Assembly (NCBI GenBank): GCA_963765625.1
Contig: CAVXXD010000012.1
Location: 372,001-436,000 of the forward strand
Direction: 5' to 3'
DNA length: 64,000 nucleotides
Origin: CAVXXD01 sp963765625
Lineage (GTDB): Bacteria; Actinomycetota; Geothermincolia; Geothermincolales; Geothermincolaceae
Both the position numbers and the translations under genes were made by a program. Under the pieces are notes generated by a model. That model did no database searches. It saw nothing but the letters and a program-made list of their open reading frames with translations, and was not told the DNA's origin. Shown here one piece after another: positions 28,529 through 36,886 of the stretch (the first letter of the stretch is position 1; each line of letters begins with the position of its first letter).

Positions 28529-29449
28529 CTATTCCTCCATGGCCAGAGCGCGGCCTTCCATGCTCCTGGCCTGCATGATGACCTGGGCCGCCCAGGTCGC
28601 CAGGGAAGAATAGGAAGCGACGAAGCGGTTGCTGGTGTTGAGGCCGGCGATAAGCAGGCGGGGCAGGGGAGCATGGACGGCGTTGCCCTTGTAGTCGAAG
28701 TAGGCGACCTCGCTGCGGGCCCTCGCCGCCTCCGGCAGGTAGCTTTCCAGGCCTTGCTCGAAGAAGGTGAAGAAACGCTCGCAGATGCCTGAGGGGTTGG
28801 GGATGGTGGTGAAGATGACGAACTCGTCCTCCAGGCCGTGCCCGAGGAAGCTTTCCTCCATGCCCGCTTCCTCCATCACCGCGGCAAGCAGCCGGGCTAC
28901 GAACTTCTGCAGCTGGTGGCTCTGGTTGAGCCCGTATGCCCGCCGGAAATGGTCGAAGCTGTCCAGCAGGATGAACAGGGCAGTGAAGGGCTTGCCCCCC
29001 TGCAGCCGGAGATTGGCTTCCTTCTCCACGGTGCTGCCGCCGGGCAGACCGGTGACGGCGTTGGAGGAGAGCCCCTCCTCGGTGCGGCGGATACGCGACT
29101 TTATGCGGGCCAGCAGCTCGCGGTTGTTGAAGGGCTTGGTTATATAGTCGTCGGCCCCGATGTCAAAGCCCATGACCTTGTCCTCGATGCTCTCCCGCGC
29201 GGTGAGGAAGATAATGGGGATGAGCCGGGTGCGGCTGCGCGAGCGCAACTCCCGGCAGACTTCGAAGCCGTCCATCACCGGCATCATCACGTCAAGGATT
29301 ATCAGGTCGGGTTGGTGTTTTTCCGCCAGGTCGATGGCCTCTTCCCCCGCCTCCGCCGTGAGCACCTCGTAGTCCTCGTCCTCAAGGTAGAAGCGTATCG
29401 CCTTGACGATATGGGGCTCGTCGTCGACTACCAGGATCTTCTTTTCCAT
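28529..29449 (-). CDS. Response regulator with degenerate GGDEF-like output domain
   Basis: 306 residues. The N-terminal receiver has DDE at 9-11, D53 in LIILDVMMPVMDGFEV and the YITKPFNNREL Lys. After a linker (RRTEEGLSSNAVTGLPGG, recalling the start of GGDEF domains), the output domain shows the GGDEF position as GLEDEF in LGHGLEDEFVIF. Loss of the second Gly makes diguanylate-cyclase activity unlikely, so it may bind nucleotide or signal through protein contacts. It is the first gene of the three-gene two-component operon. Confidence 0.82.
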   Translation of the reverse strand: MEKKILVVDDEPHIVKAIRFYLEDEDYEVLTAEAGEEAIDLAEKHQPDLIILDVMMPVMDGFEVCRELRSRSRTRLIPIIFLTARESIEDKVMGFDIGADDYITKPFNNRELLARIKSRIRRTEEGLSSNAVTGLPGGSTVEKEANLRLQGGKPFTALFILLDSFDHFRRAYGLNQSHQLQKFVARLLAAVMEEAGMEESFLGHGLEDEFVIFTTIPNPSGICERFFTFFEQGLESYLPEAARARSEVAYFDYKGNAVHAPLPRLLIAGLNTSNRFVASYSSLATWAAQVIMQARSMEGRALAMEE

Positions 29450-29475
29450 GACAACATTATAGGTTATCGCATAGC

Positions 29476-30561
29476 CTAAAAGGACGACATTTCCGCTTTC
29501 CTGTTCAAGAAAAGCCCGTAAGCCGCGACCTCTTTTTCGATCAAGCCGTTTACTTTCCTGCTCTGCGCCCGGAACAGGTCGATTCCCACGACTACCTTGT
29601 CCTTTTTAACGGTTCTTTTCCAGAGGCCCACCACCTGGCCGTTTACCACGATGACGGGCCTGAATACGCCGTTGCTGGAAATGGCCCTGCCGTTATGCTC
29701 GGTGGGGATCGACGGACTTCTGTCCTTGTAACTTATGATGAACTCATCAAAAGCGGGCAATAGGTAGACGCATTCTTTCCCGGTCTCCAGCGGAGAAGCG
29801 GACCTGGAAAACCAGTACGTCCAAGAGCCGGCCTTCCCCGAAACGATATCCGCCCCTGCCGTCTCCAGGGACATCTTCACGTCTCCGGCCGGCAACCCCG
29901 ACCACCAGGAAAAATCCTGCAAGGTCGCGGGACCGTGACTGGCAAAATATCTCCTTGCAAGTTCGGCCGATGCCTCATCCCTGCTGAGCCTTTTCCTCTC
30001 GGGCGCTCTTTCCGCCAGCAACGCATAGGTATGCTCTTTTCCTTTACGCGCGCCACTGCATATTATCCCGGCCAGCTCCGCCAGCATCAGGAGATGATAG
30101 GTTCGAGAGCCGTCACAGGGGATGCCTCCTCTCTCGATCTCGCTTACCATCTCGTCGCGGGTCAGCTGTTTTCCTCCGGTCAAAGCGTTTTTGATAATCA
30201 ACTTGCTTTCGGTGATGACCGCCTCGGTGAGCCCCAGTTGCCCATGCCTTGCTCTCAGCGAAGCCTCGATCCGGGGCGCGGTCAGTTCCAGCAACCAATA
30301 AATGTCGTCCGGTGAGACAAAATGCCATGTCGGCCTCAGCAAGTGTGTCCTGAGAATCTCTCCCCTGGCAAAAGCCTCCTCGATCTCTCTGTCCGTAGAC
30401 CCCCGCAACCGGACACCGATGGCCCACTTGGCCATGTTGTAATCCTGTGCCTGCATCGCCCCCATCGATCCGACGATTTCTCTCGCGGTCCCGGATTTCG
30501 TTCTCAGGACTTGTTGGGCGGCAAGGCGGAGATTCGAGATATTACCGGGATCCACGGTCAT
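29476..30561 (-). CDS. Winged-helix protein of the AlkZ/YcaQ DNA glycosylase family
   Basis: 361 residues from the ATG at 30561, with an AGGTGG site overlapping the previous stop; a GTG at 30570 is an alternative. The HTH_42 family signature is clear: MQAQDYNMAKWAIGVRLRG contains the QxQ motif that carries the catalytic Gln residues in AlkZ, and HLLRPTWHFVSPDDIYWLL follows. Later FDEFIISYKDRSP and PVIVVNGQVVGLWKR match the C-terminal domain. Characterised members remove alkylated bases or unhook interstrand crosslinks. The gene looks somewhat less GC-rich than its neighbours, and may be a later arrival. Confidence 0.85.
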   Translation of the reverse strand: MTVDPGNISNLRLAAQQVLRTKSGTAREIVGSMGAMQAQDYNMAKWAIGVRLRGSTDREIEEAFARGEILRTHLLRPTWHFVSPDDIYWLLELTAPRIEASLRARHGQLGLTEAVITESKLIIKNALTGGKQLTRDEMVSEIERGGIPCDGSRTYHLLMLAELAGIICSGARKGKEHTYALLAERAPERKRLSRDEASAELARRYFASHGPATLQDFSWWSGLPAGDVKMSLETAGADIVSGKAGSWTYWFSRSASPLETGKECVYLLPAFDEFIISYKDRSPSIPTEHNGRAISSNGVFRPVIVVNGQVVGLWKRTVKKDKVVVGIDLFRAQSRKVNGLIEKEVAAYGLFLNRKAEMSSF

Positions 30562-30570
30562 CCTGGCCAC

Positions 30571-32052
30571 CTACGGCAGGGGTTGCTTGACGCGGTTGTT
30601 GAGGTCCTCGGCGTAGTCGATGAGTGACCGCATGGTGGGGAATTCCTCGCTGGCCAGGCAGAACTCCTCCGACCACTGGTTGAGGCGGAGCTTCTCCCTC
30701 TCTTCCGGCGTGAAGTTGTCCAGCAGGTGATGGTAGAGCCCGGTGCCACGGAAGACCACCAGGGGAAAGAAGACGGCGTCCGGGATGCCTTCTCTGCGTA
30801 CCAGCTCCAGGGTCTCCTCGATGCTCTCCCGGCCCTCCCCGGGCAGGCCGACGATGAAGGTGAGGATAGGCCGGATGCCGGCCGCCTTGACGGCGCGCGC
30901 CGCCCCCAGTATCTCCTCGCGCGTCGTGCGCTTCTTGACCACGTCGCTCAGGACGCGGTCGTTCAGGGATTCGGCGCCGATGGCCACCGAGGCGAAATCC
31001 AATTCCCGCAAGCGAGAGAGCAACTGGGGCGTGATGGAGTCGGCCCGGGTCTGGATGTTGTAGGAGTAGGGTACGCCCTCGATGCGATCCAGCAGATGGA
31101 AGAGGCGTTTGCGGTTGAGGGCGAAGGTGGCGTCCCCGAAGTAGAAGGAGCGGTCGCCCTCGGCGAAGTTCTCGTAGCAGTAATCCACCACCTCGCGGAC
31201 GTAGTCGGGGGAGTGGAAACGCGTCTGGCGCTTCCAGATGGCCGGGTCGAGGCAGAAGGTGCACTCCTCCGGGCAGCCCCGCGAGGTGAGGATGCCGGCC
31301 CCGGGGATGTAGTCGTCGAAGGGGTTGAGGCGCTTGATCAGCCGGTGGCGGAGTCCGATGCGGAATTCCTCTGACACTGTGTAAATATGTGGGAAGCGGT
31401 CGATCTCCCGCTCCCTCTCCCGGTCGGGGTTGTGGACCACGTCGCCGTCGCGCCGCCAACTCAGCCCGGCCACGCCGGCCAGGGCGTAACCGCCGCGTTT
31501 GAAAGCCTCCAGGGTCTCGAGCAGGGTCCACTCTCCTTCTCCTCTTACCACGCAGTCGGCCGCGCCGTCGGCGAGGATCTCTTCGGGATGCATGGTGGAA
31601 TAGACGCCACCGCAGACTATGCGCGCCTCCGGCAGGATCTCCCTCACGTCAGCCAGCATACGCCGGGCATGGAGTGCGATGTAGTAGATGGACAGGGGGA
31701 AGAGCACCACGTCGGGCTGGTAGTCGAGCAAGGCCGAGCGCAGGTAGGAGCGGGCCTGGTCCATGCTGGCGGTGTCGGAGATGGGGCAGTCCGACTCGGA
31801 CTCGCCCTCACCCGGGGAGCGGTCGAGAAAGAGGCTCTCCTCGCCGAAGATGTCGGCGACCAGGTTGATCACCTGGAAGTCGTCGCCCGGCGGGAGGCTG
31901 GCCTTGAGGAAGGAGGTAACGTACATGGCGCCGTAGTCGGGTACCAGCAGCGCTTTGTTGCGCAGGGCGGCGAAGCGGCGCTGCCACAAGGGGAAGGGCC
32001 TGGTCTCCAGCAGGCCGAAGCCCCACGAATCGCCGATGACCGCTATCCTCAT
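30571..32052 (-). CDS. B12-binding-domain radical SAM protein
   Basis: 493 residues from the ATG at 32052, after AAGAAGG. The N-terminal 200 residues form a cobalamin-binding-like domain (PDVVLFPLSIYYIALHARRM, ARIVCGGVYSTMHPEEIL). The radical SAM cluster motif is C260-EE-C264-C267 in SRGCPEECTFCLDP. Downstream, VAIGAESLNDRVLSDVVKKR and FIVGLPGEGRESIEET are typical of the RadSAM/B12 class. The substrate is unknown. A second member of the class lies at 47575-49002. It is separated from the upstream FAD oxidoreductase by a terminator. Confidence 0.88.
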   Translation of the reverse strand: MRIAVIGDSWGFGLLETRPFPLWQRRFAALRNKALLVPDYGAMYVTSFLKASLPPGDDFQVINLVADIFGEESLFLDRSPGEGESESDCPISDTASMDQARSYLRSALLDYQPDVVLFPLSIYYIALHARRMLADVREILPEARIVCGGVYSTMHPEEILADGAADCVVRGEGEWTLLETLEAFKRGGYALAGVAGLSWRRDGDVVHNPDREREREIDRFPHIYTVSEEFRIGLRHRLIKRLNPFDDYIPGAGILTSRGCPEECTFCLDPAIWKRQTRFHSPDYVREVVDYCYENFAEGDRSFYFGDATFALNRKRLFHLLDRIEGVPYSYNIQTRADSITPQLLSRLRELDFASVAIGAESLNDRVLSDVVKKRTTREEILGAARAVKAAGIRPILTFIVGLPGEGRESIEETLELVRREGIPDAVFFPLVVFRGTGLYHHLLDNFTPEEREKLRLNQWSEEFCLASEEFPTMRSLIDYAEDLNNRVKQPLP

Positions 32053-32065
32053 GACCTTCTTCTTT

Positions 32066-32103
32066 CTCAATAAGAAGAAGGGGCAGGCAATTCCCTGCCC
32101 CTT
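32066..32103 (-). terminator. Rho-independent terminator after the FAD oxidoreductase
   Basis: A 10-bp stem (AAGGGGCAGG at 32078-32087 with its complement at 32094-32103) with a 6-nt loop is followed on the minus strand by CTTCTTATTG. It lies between the oxidoreductase stop and the radical SAM start. Confidence 0.75.
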
Positions 32104-32139
32104 CCGTCAGTCTCTAGCACAATACAGGGGCTTGTCGCC

Positions 32140-33513
32140 TTATCCCATGATGCGTTCGAAGCACATCAGCGATGAGTGGCAGGCGCCTTCGATGGCCAGG
32201 CCGCGGCCCAGGTAAGTGTCGCCGCAGAAGTAGAGGCCGCTGACACCGGGAGCTTCCACGTCCGGCTTGAAATTGCCAGTGAGGCCGGGCTTGCGGGCCA
32301 GGCCGTCGCAGCCGGTGGTGTAGTAGGGGTAGGCGAACTCCACTTCCCCATCCTCAAACTGGAACATCTCCTTGATGTCCTCCCAGTGGGCGTCCATCTT
32401 TTCCATCAGGTTGAACTTGTCCTCGATCTCGTAGGGCTCGCAGACGCTGTCGGTGATGGTGAGGTGATGCCCGGCCGGGGCCAGGCCCTCGGCGTAGGAA
32501 GTGGGGGCGTAGGCCTGGAAGGGGTAGCCGACGCGGGGGGTGGTCAGGGTTGTGAGGAAGTTGGGCGTCGGATATAGCGGGCGCTTGGTGCCGACCATGA
32601 AGCCGAACAGCCCGGTGCGCTCGGCCTCGATGTCCTGGACGCGCTTGATCCACCACTCGGGCAGGACGGCGCGGTGGGGGTCGAAGTCGAGCACGGTGTT
32701 GAGGTACCAGATGGGCAGGGCCAGAACCACCAGGGGAGCGGTGACGGTGGTGCCGGTGTGGAACTTCCACTCGTTGCCCAGGGGGTTGCCGATGTCGGTG
32801 CGCATGCGGATGCCCGAGGCCTTCTTGCCGTCGAAGAGGACCTGGTCCACCATGGTGTCCAGCTTGAGGGTTCCGCCCAGCTCCACGAACTTGTCCATCA
32901 GGGGCTGGCTGATGCCGGTCATGCCGCGGTTGGGGACGGCGGCGGTGAGCACGCGCCGCGACTTGATCAGGGCTTCCTTGGCGATGAAGAGGCACTCGCC
33001 CGCGGACTGGGAGTTGGCGTCGGGGATGGTGGTCATGATCATGGTCATGTTTTCCCACAGCTCCCGCAGGTTGCCCTGCATATTCATGTGATCCAGCCAC
33101 TGGATGACCGAGCGGTTGTCCCAGGCGGCGAAATCGTTCTCCTCCATGGCGGCTATCTGCATCATGATGCCGATGAAGGTGTTCTTCTCGTCTTCGCTCA
33201 GCTGGATGAACTCGTTCATGTCCGTTATCTTGCCGTCGACGTAGAGGTCTAGGGTCTTGGTCCACTGGCCCCACTCGATCTCAACGCCCACGCTGGCGGC
33301 CATCTGGTGGCAGAAGCCGTACTTGCCCATCTCCACGATGTGCAGGCCGTTCTCGATGATCCAGCCGTTGCTCTGGGGATAGGACTGCAGCCTGCCGCCG
33401 GGGCGGGGCCACCTGTCCACCAGGAGGGTCTTTTTGCCGGCCTGCTGCAGCATGGCAGCCTGGCCCAGTCCGGCCACGCCGGCGCCGACTACAATCGCGT
33501 CAAAGTCACTCAT
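32140..33513 (-). CDS. FAD-dependent oxidoreductase, phytoene desaturase-like
   Basis: 457 residues after a GAAGGAGG site. The N-terminal dinucleotide motif is IVVGAGVAGLGQAAMLQQAG, ending with LVDRWPRPGGRLQSY. The C-terminal FAD motif is GLYFCGDTYLGRGLAIEGAC. The overall layout resembles amine-oxidase/phytoene-desaturase proteins, like the pair at 9950-12623, though the middle region (WENMTMIMTTIPDANSQSAG) is not one I can assign. It follows a MoaD-like gene by 66 bp on the same strand, which suggests co-transcription. The substrate is unknown. Confidence 0.8.
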   Translation of the reverse strand: MSDFDAIVVGAGVAGLGQAAMLQQAGKKTLLVDRWPRPGGRLQSYPQSNGWIIENGLHIVEMGKYGFCHQMAASVGVEIEWGQWTKTLDLYVDGKITDMNEFIQLSEDEKNTFIGIMMQIAAMEENDFAAWDNRSVIQWLDHMNMQGNLRELWENMTMIMTTIPDANSQSAGECLFIAKEALIKSRRVLTAAVPNRGMTGISQPLMDKFVELGGTLKLDTMVDQVLFDGKKASGIRMRTDIGNPLGNEWKFHTGTTVTAPLVVLALPIWYLNTVLDFDPHRAVLPEWWIKRVQDIEAERTGLFGFMVGTKRPLYPTPNFLTTLTTPRVGYPFQAYAPTSYAEGLAPAGHHLTITDSVCEPYEIEDKFNLMEKMDAHWEDIKEMFQFEDGEVEFAYPYYTTGCDGLARKPGLTGNFKPDVEAPGVSGLYFCGDTYLGRGLAIEGACHSSLMCFERIMG

Positions 33514-33579
33514 TCACTTCCTCCTTCATAACCGCTATATCTGCTCCAATACTTTGACTGACGGAGTAATAAAGGCCGA

Positions 33580-33858
33580 TCAGCCACCGGCGAGGCGCGA
33601 CAGCAGGTTGATCTGGTCGCCTTCCTCGAGCCTCACGTCTCCACCGCAAGCGCGTCCTCCACGATAGGTGGCCCGGACGAATTCGGTGAACGTGCTTTGC
33701 CCTTCCGGCAGGAAATTGGCGGGGAAACGGTCCCGATAGGTCGTCGCCACCGTGACGATGAGCTCGTTGGCGGTGGCTCCCTCGGGCAGCTCCAGCTGTT
33801 CCTCCTTGATGCCGATATAGCGCCGGAGTAGACCCGTATAGAAGACCTGTACTCGCAT
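33580..33858 (-). CDS. MoaD/ThiS-family ubiquitin-like protein
   Basis: 92 residues after a GGAGG site. The fold pattern (VQVFYTGLLRRYIGIKEEQLELPEGATANELI, shown here only as a description of a beta-grasp start) ends in a C-terminal LAGG, whose diglycine is adenylated or thiocarboxylated in sulfur carriers. Residues GDVRLEEGDQINLL before it fit MoaD. No molybdopterin synthase, MoeB-like or tungsten-enzyme gene is in the window; the next gene in the same direction is a FAD oxidoreductase. It may serve cofactor synthesis or protein conjugation elsewhere. Confidence 0.8.
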   Translation of the reverse strand: MRVQVFYTGLLRRYIGIKEEQLELPEGATANELIVTVATTYRDRFPANFLPEGQSTFTEFVRATYRGGRACGGDVRLEEGDQINLLSRLAGG

Positions 33859-33890
33859 GCCTTACCTCCATACCTGCCATAAACCACATC

Positions 33891-33899
33891 ATTATATCA
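33891..33899 (-). promoter_or_regulatory. Extended -10 promoter for the MoaD-like/FAD oxidoreductase operon
   Basis: On the minus strand TGATATAAT matches the extended -10 consensus and lies about 33 bp before the ATG at 33858. No good -35 box is seen. A nearly identical box drives the divergent gene. Confidence 0.5.
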
Positions 33900-33972
33900 A
33901 AGAGTCCGGTTTTATGAAGATGGGGAAAGATACATCCGCAAATAGCCCGAAGGGGTCCGCCGAAGCGTTTTT

Positions 33973-33981
33973 TGATATAAT
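33973..33981 (+). promoter_or_regulatory. Extended -10 promoter for the trehalose-6-phosphate synthase gene
   Basis: TGATATAAT lies 21 bp before the ATG at 34003 and is preceded by a run of T. No -35 box is visible. It shares the longer string TTTGATATAATGA with the divergent promoter. Confidence 0.5.
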
Positions 33982-34002
33982 GAAAAAAACGGAGAGGTGC
34001 AG

Positions 34003-35592
34003 ATGGAACCGGAAAAATTCGACTTCAACAACATGACGCCCGCTCAACTGCGGCGCTACCTCAAGGACAAGTACGTCATCGTCGTATCCAACCGGGGGCC
34101 GGTGGAGTTCCGTACGGACAAAGACGGCGAGATCCGGCCATATCGGGGAGCGGGCGGGGTGGTCACGGCCATGAGCACCGCCCTGCTGGCCACCGACGCC
34201 GTCTGGATCTCACCCGCCCGCACCGCCGAGGACGTGGCCATGACCCGTGATTCCGGTGGGGCGAGGCTGGGCATGCCCACAGACGACCCCCAGTACTGGG
34301 TCAAGTTCATTCTTCCCGATCCCGAGCAGTTCCGCCTCTATTACGACGTCATCAGCAACACCCTGTTGTGGTTCATGCAGCATTACATGTGGGACATCCA
34401 TCACGAGCCCGTCATCGACCAGGAAATCTATCACGCCTGGAGCGAGGGTTACCGAAAGGTCAACCAGCTCTTCGCCGAGGAGGTGGCGGCAGAGATATCC
34501 ACGACCGAAAAGAAACCGCTGGTCTTCCTGCAGGACTACCACCTCTACCTCTGCGCCCGTTACATCCGGGAGAAGGTACCGGATGCCCTCATCCACCACT
34601 TCACCCACAGCCCCTGGTGCCAGTCGGATTACTTTCAGTTCCTGCCCACGCGCATGCGCCGTGAACTGCTGCAAGGCATCCTCTCCTGCGACGTGGTGGG
34701 TTTTCACACCCCGCGTTACGCCGCCAATTTCCTCCAGTGCTGCCAGGACGGGGACGCCACGCAGGTCTCTTTGAACATGAAGAAGCGCAGTGTCGGTTTT
34801 GACGGCAGGGAGGTGCTGGTGCGCAGCTACCCCATCAGCATCGACCACGAGGCGCTGGAGCGCGTCGCCAACCGTGACGACGTCATCGCTTACCGCAAAA
34901 AGTTCGAAGACCTCCTCAAAGGGAGGAAGATGATCCTGCGGGTCGACCGCATCGAGCTCTCCAAGAACATCGTACGGGGCATGGAGGCATACGAGACTTT
35001 TCTTCAGGAATTCCCGGCCTGGCGCGAGAGGGTCGTCAACGTCATCGTGCTCTATCCTTCGCGCGAGACCCTGCCTGCTTACCAGGCTTACCGTAAAGCC
35101 ATCGAGGAGTGGGCAGAACGCATCAACCGGGATTTCGGAACGCCCGACTGGCAGCCGCTCTACCTGGAGATCGAGGACAACTATCCCCGTTCCGTGGCTG
35201 CCCTGATGGAGTTCGACGTCCTCATGGTCAACCCGGTCTCCGACGGCATGAACCTGGTGGCCAAGGAGGGGGCGGTGCTCAACCGCAAGGACGGGGTCAT
35301 ACTGCTCTCCACCAAGGCGGGAGCCCACGCCGAGATGAAGGGGGCGGTGCTTTCACTGGACCCCCTGGACGTCTGGGAAACCGCTCAGCTGCTGGATAAG
35401 GGTCTTTCCATGCCTGCCCTGCGCCGGCGGCTCATGGCCGTCCAGGCACGGGAGATCGTTATGGAGAACACTTCATTCAAATGGCTCTTAAGACAGATAC
35501 AGAACCTCCGCCGGGTGGAAAAGACCAAGGAAGACAAAGCCGTCCCGCCGGAGAGCGCCCTGAAGTTTCCCACCTGGATCAGGCAGATCTGA
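34003..35592 (+). CDS. otsA: Alpha,alpha-trehalose-phosphate synthase (GT20 family)
   Basis: 529 residues from the ATG at 34003, after GGAGAGG. The GT20 pattern is seen in IVVSNRGPVEF and YRGAGGVVTAM near the N-terminus, LVFLQDYHLYLCARYIREK, HFTHSPWCQSDYF, DVVGFHTPRYAANFLQ, RVDRIELSKNIVRGMEAYE and MVNPVSDGMNLVAKEG. The enzyme joins an NDP-glucose and glucose-6-phosphate. It is longer than E. coli OtsA (about 475 residues) with a divergent C-terminus, and some GT20 relatives make other glycosides. No OtsB phosphatase is adjacent; a glycosyltransferase follows 39 bp later. Confidence 0.87.
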   Translation: MEPEKFDFNNMTPAQLRRYLKDKYVIVVSNRGPVEFRTDKDGEIRPYRGAGGVVTAMSTALLATDAVWISPARTAEDVAMTRDSGGARLGMPTDDPQYWVKFILPDPEQFRLYYDVISNTLLWFMQHYMWDIHHEPVIDQEIYHAWSEGYRKVNQLFAEEVAAEISTTEKKPLVFLQDYHLYLCARYIREKVPDALIHHFTHSPWCQSDYFQFLPTRMRRELLQGILSCDVVGFHTPRYAANFLQCCQDGDATQVSLNMKKRSVGFDGREVLVRSYPISIDHEALERVANRDDVIAYRKKFEDLLKGRKMILRVDRIELSKNIVRGMEAYETFLQEFPAWRERVVNVIVLYPSRETLPAYQAYRKAIEEWAERINRDFGTPDWQPLYLEIEDNYPRSVAALMEFDVLMVNPVSDGMNLVAKEGAVLNRKDGVILLSTKAGAHAEMKGAVLSLDPLDVWETAQLLDKGLSMPALRRRLMAVQAREIVMENTSFKWLLRQIQNLRRVEKTKEDKAVPPESALKFPTWIRQI

Positions 35593-35631
35593 CGGGCATG
35601 GCCGACGGGTACCGGGGCTGAGGCCGGGTTT

Positions 35632-36825
35632 ATGGCGAAGAGTCTGAAGATCCTCGAGATATGCAATCAGGACCGTTTCCTGGCCAGCCCGTACATGCTG
35701 CCTTTTCTGGCGGGGCTGGTACGCCGGGGGCACGTGGTGGAAGCGGCCTGCCGGGTCACCGAATCAGCCGGTTTCCTGGAGGAGGCCGGGGTCACCGTGC
35801 GCGACCTCCCCTTCACCCGCAGCCTCACCCCGCGAGCGGACCTCCGCCTCTACGGCCTTCTCAAGGCCGTGCTGAAAGAGGGGGACTACGACCTGGTGCA
35901 CACCCATACCCCCAAGGACGGCATCATGGGGCGCCGGGCCGCCTGGAAGCTCAAGGTCCCGGTCGTGGTTCACACCTGCAACGGCTTCTACTTCTCGGAC
36001 GCTTCTTCGCAAGCGGCCAGGTGGCTGGTGCTCCGGGCGGAGAAGTATGCCGCCGGACGGTGTCACCGCATCGTCTTCGTCAACGGCGAAGACATGGCGC
36101 TGGCGGCGGAGAAGGGGATGGCCAGGCCGGGGTTGTTTACGTATGTGCCCAACGGCGTAGACCGCGAGCGTTTCCGTGCCGGCGAAGAGCCGGGGCTCCG
36201 GGAGGAGCTGTCCATTCCGCCGGGTGCCCGCGTGGTGGGATGCGTTGGGGAGATAACCGCCGAGAAGAAGCAGGACGCCCTGATCGAGGCGGTGGCGGCG
36301 CTGCGGGGGAGGCACGACGGACTCTTCGCGGTGCTGGTGGGGGACTCCGTCAAGCAGCCCGGCGCCGAGTGGGAGTGCCGTGAGAGGGCGGCGAGGCTGG
36401 GCGTGGCGGACCGGGTGATCTTCGCCGGTTACCGCAGGGATATCGAAAGGTTCTACCGCATCTTCGACGTCTACGCCCACCCTTCGCTGCGGGAAGGGTT
36501 CGGCGTGCCGGTCATCGAGGCCATGGCCAGCGAGGTGCCGGTGGTGGCCTGCCGGGTGAGGGGGCCGCGCGAGATCATCTCCGACGGCATCAACGGCATC
36601 CTGGTCAAGCCGGGGGACACCTCCGAACTGGCCGACGCCATAGCTTTCTACCTGGAAGAGCCGGAGGCGGTGAGCAATCACTGCTCGCGCGCCCTGGAGG
36701 AGGTACGGGAGCATTATGACCTCAAGAAGGTGCACGAACGTCTTTACTCGTTATATGACGAGCCGCCGCGGGAAGGCCGGCAGCGTGAGAGCCGGAAACA
36801 CGGGAGGCGCGCCGGCGGAGATTGA
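35632..36825 (+). CDS. Glycosyltransferase family 4 protein
   Basis: 397 residues with the two-Rossmann GT-B layout. The N-terminal half contains YDLVHTHTPKDGIMGRRAA and VVVHTCNGFYFSDASSQAAR. The C-terminal half has VGCVGEITAEKKQDALIEAV, DRVIFAGYRRDIERFYRIFD and the donor-binding HPSLREGFGVPVIEAMASEV, which includes the paired Glu residues of GT4 retaining enzymes. The last 20 residues are basic and probably disordered. It is in line with otsA and the nucleotide-sugar dehydrogenase, so a role in cell-surface glycan synthesis is likely. Donor and acceptor are unknown. Confidence 0.88.
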   Translation: MAKSLKILEICNQDRFLASPYMLPFLAGLVRRGHVVEAACRVTESAGFLEEAGVTVRDLPFTRSLTPRADLRLYGLLKAVLKEGDYDLVHTHTPKDGIMGRRAAWKLKVPVVVHTCNGFYFSDASSQAARWLVLRAEKYAAGRCHRIVFVNGEDMALAAEKGMARPGLFTYVPNGVDRERFRAGEEPGLREELSIPPGARVVGCVGEITAEKKQDALIEAVAALRGRHDGLFAVLVGDSVKQPGAEWECRERAARLGVADRVIFAGYRRDIERFYRIFDVYAHPSLREGFGVPVIEAMASEVPVVACRVRGPREIISDGINGILVKPGDTSELADAIAFYLEEPEAVSNHCSRALEEVREHYDLKKVHERLYSLYDEPPREGRQRESRKHGRRAGGD

Positions 36826-36886
36826 CAATATTCTGCAGAGCGTAGATATTTGATTGGTAAATTGGTTGGACAGGCAGGGGAGAAGC

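Noticed and set aside
28525..28674. 50-codon N-terminal extension of the OmpR-type regulator
   Set aside because: It overlaps the upstream gene and precedes a complete receiver domain that starts at 28524 after a good ribosome site.
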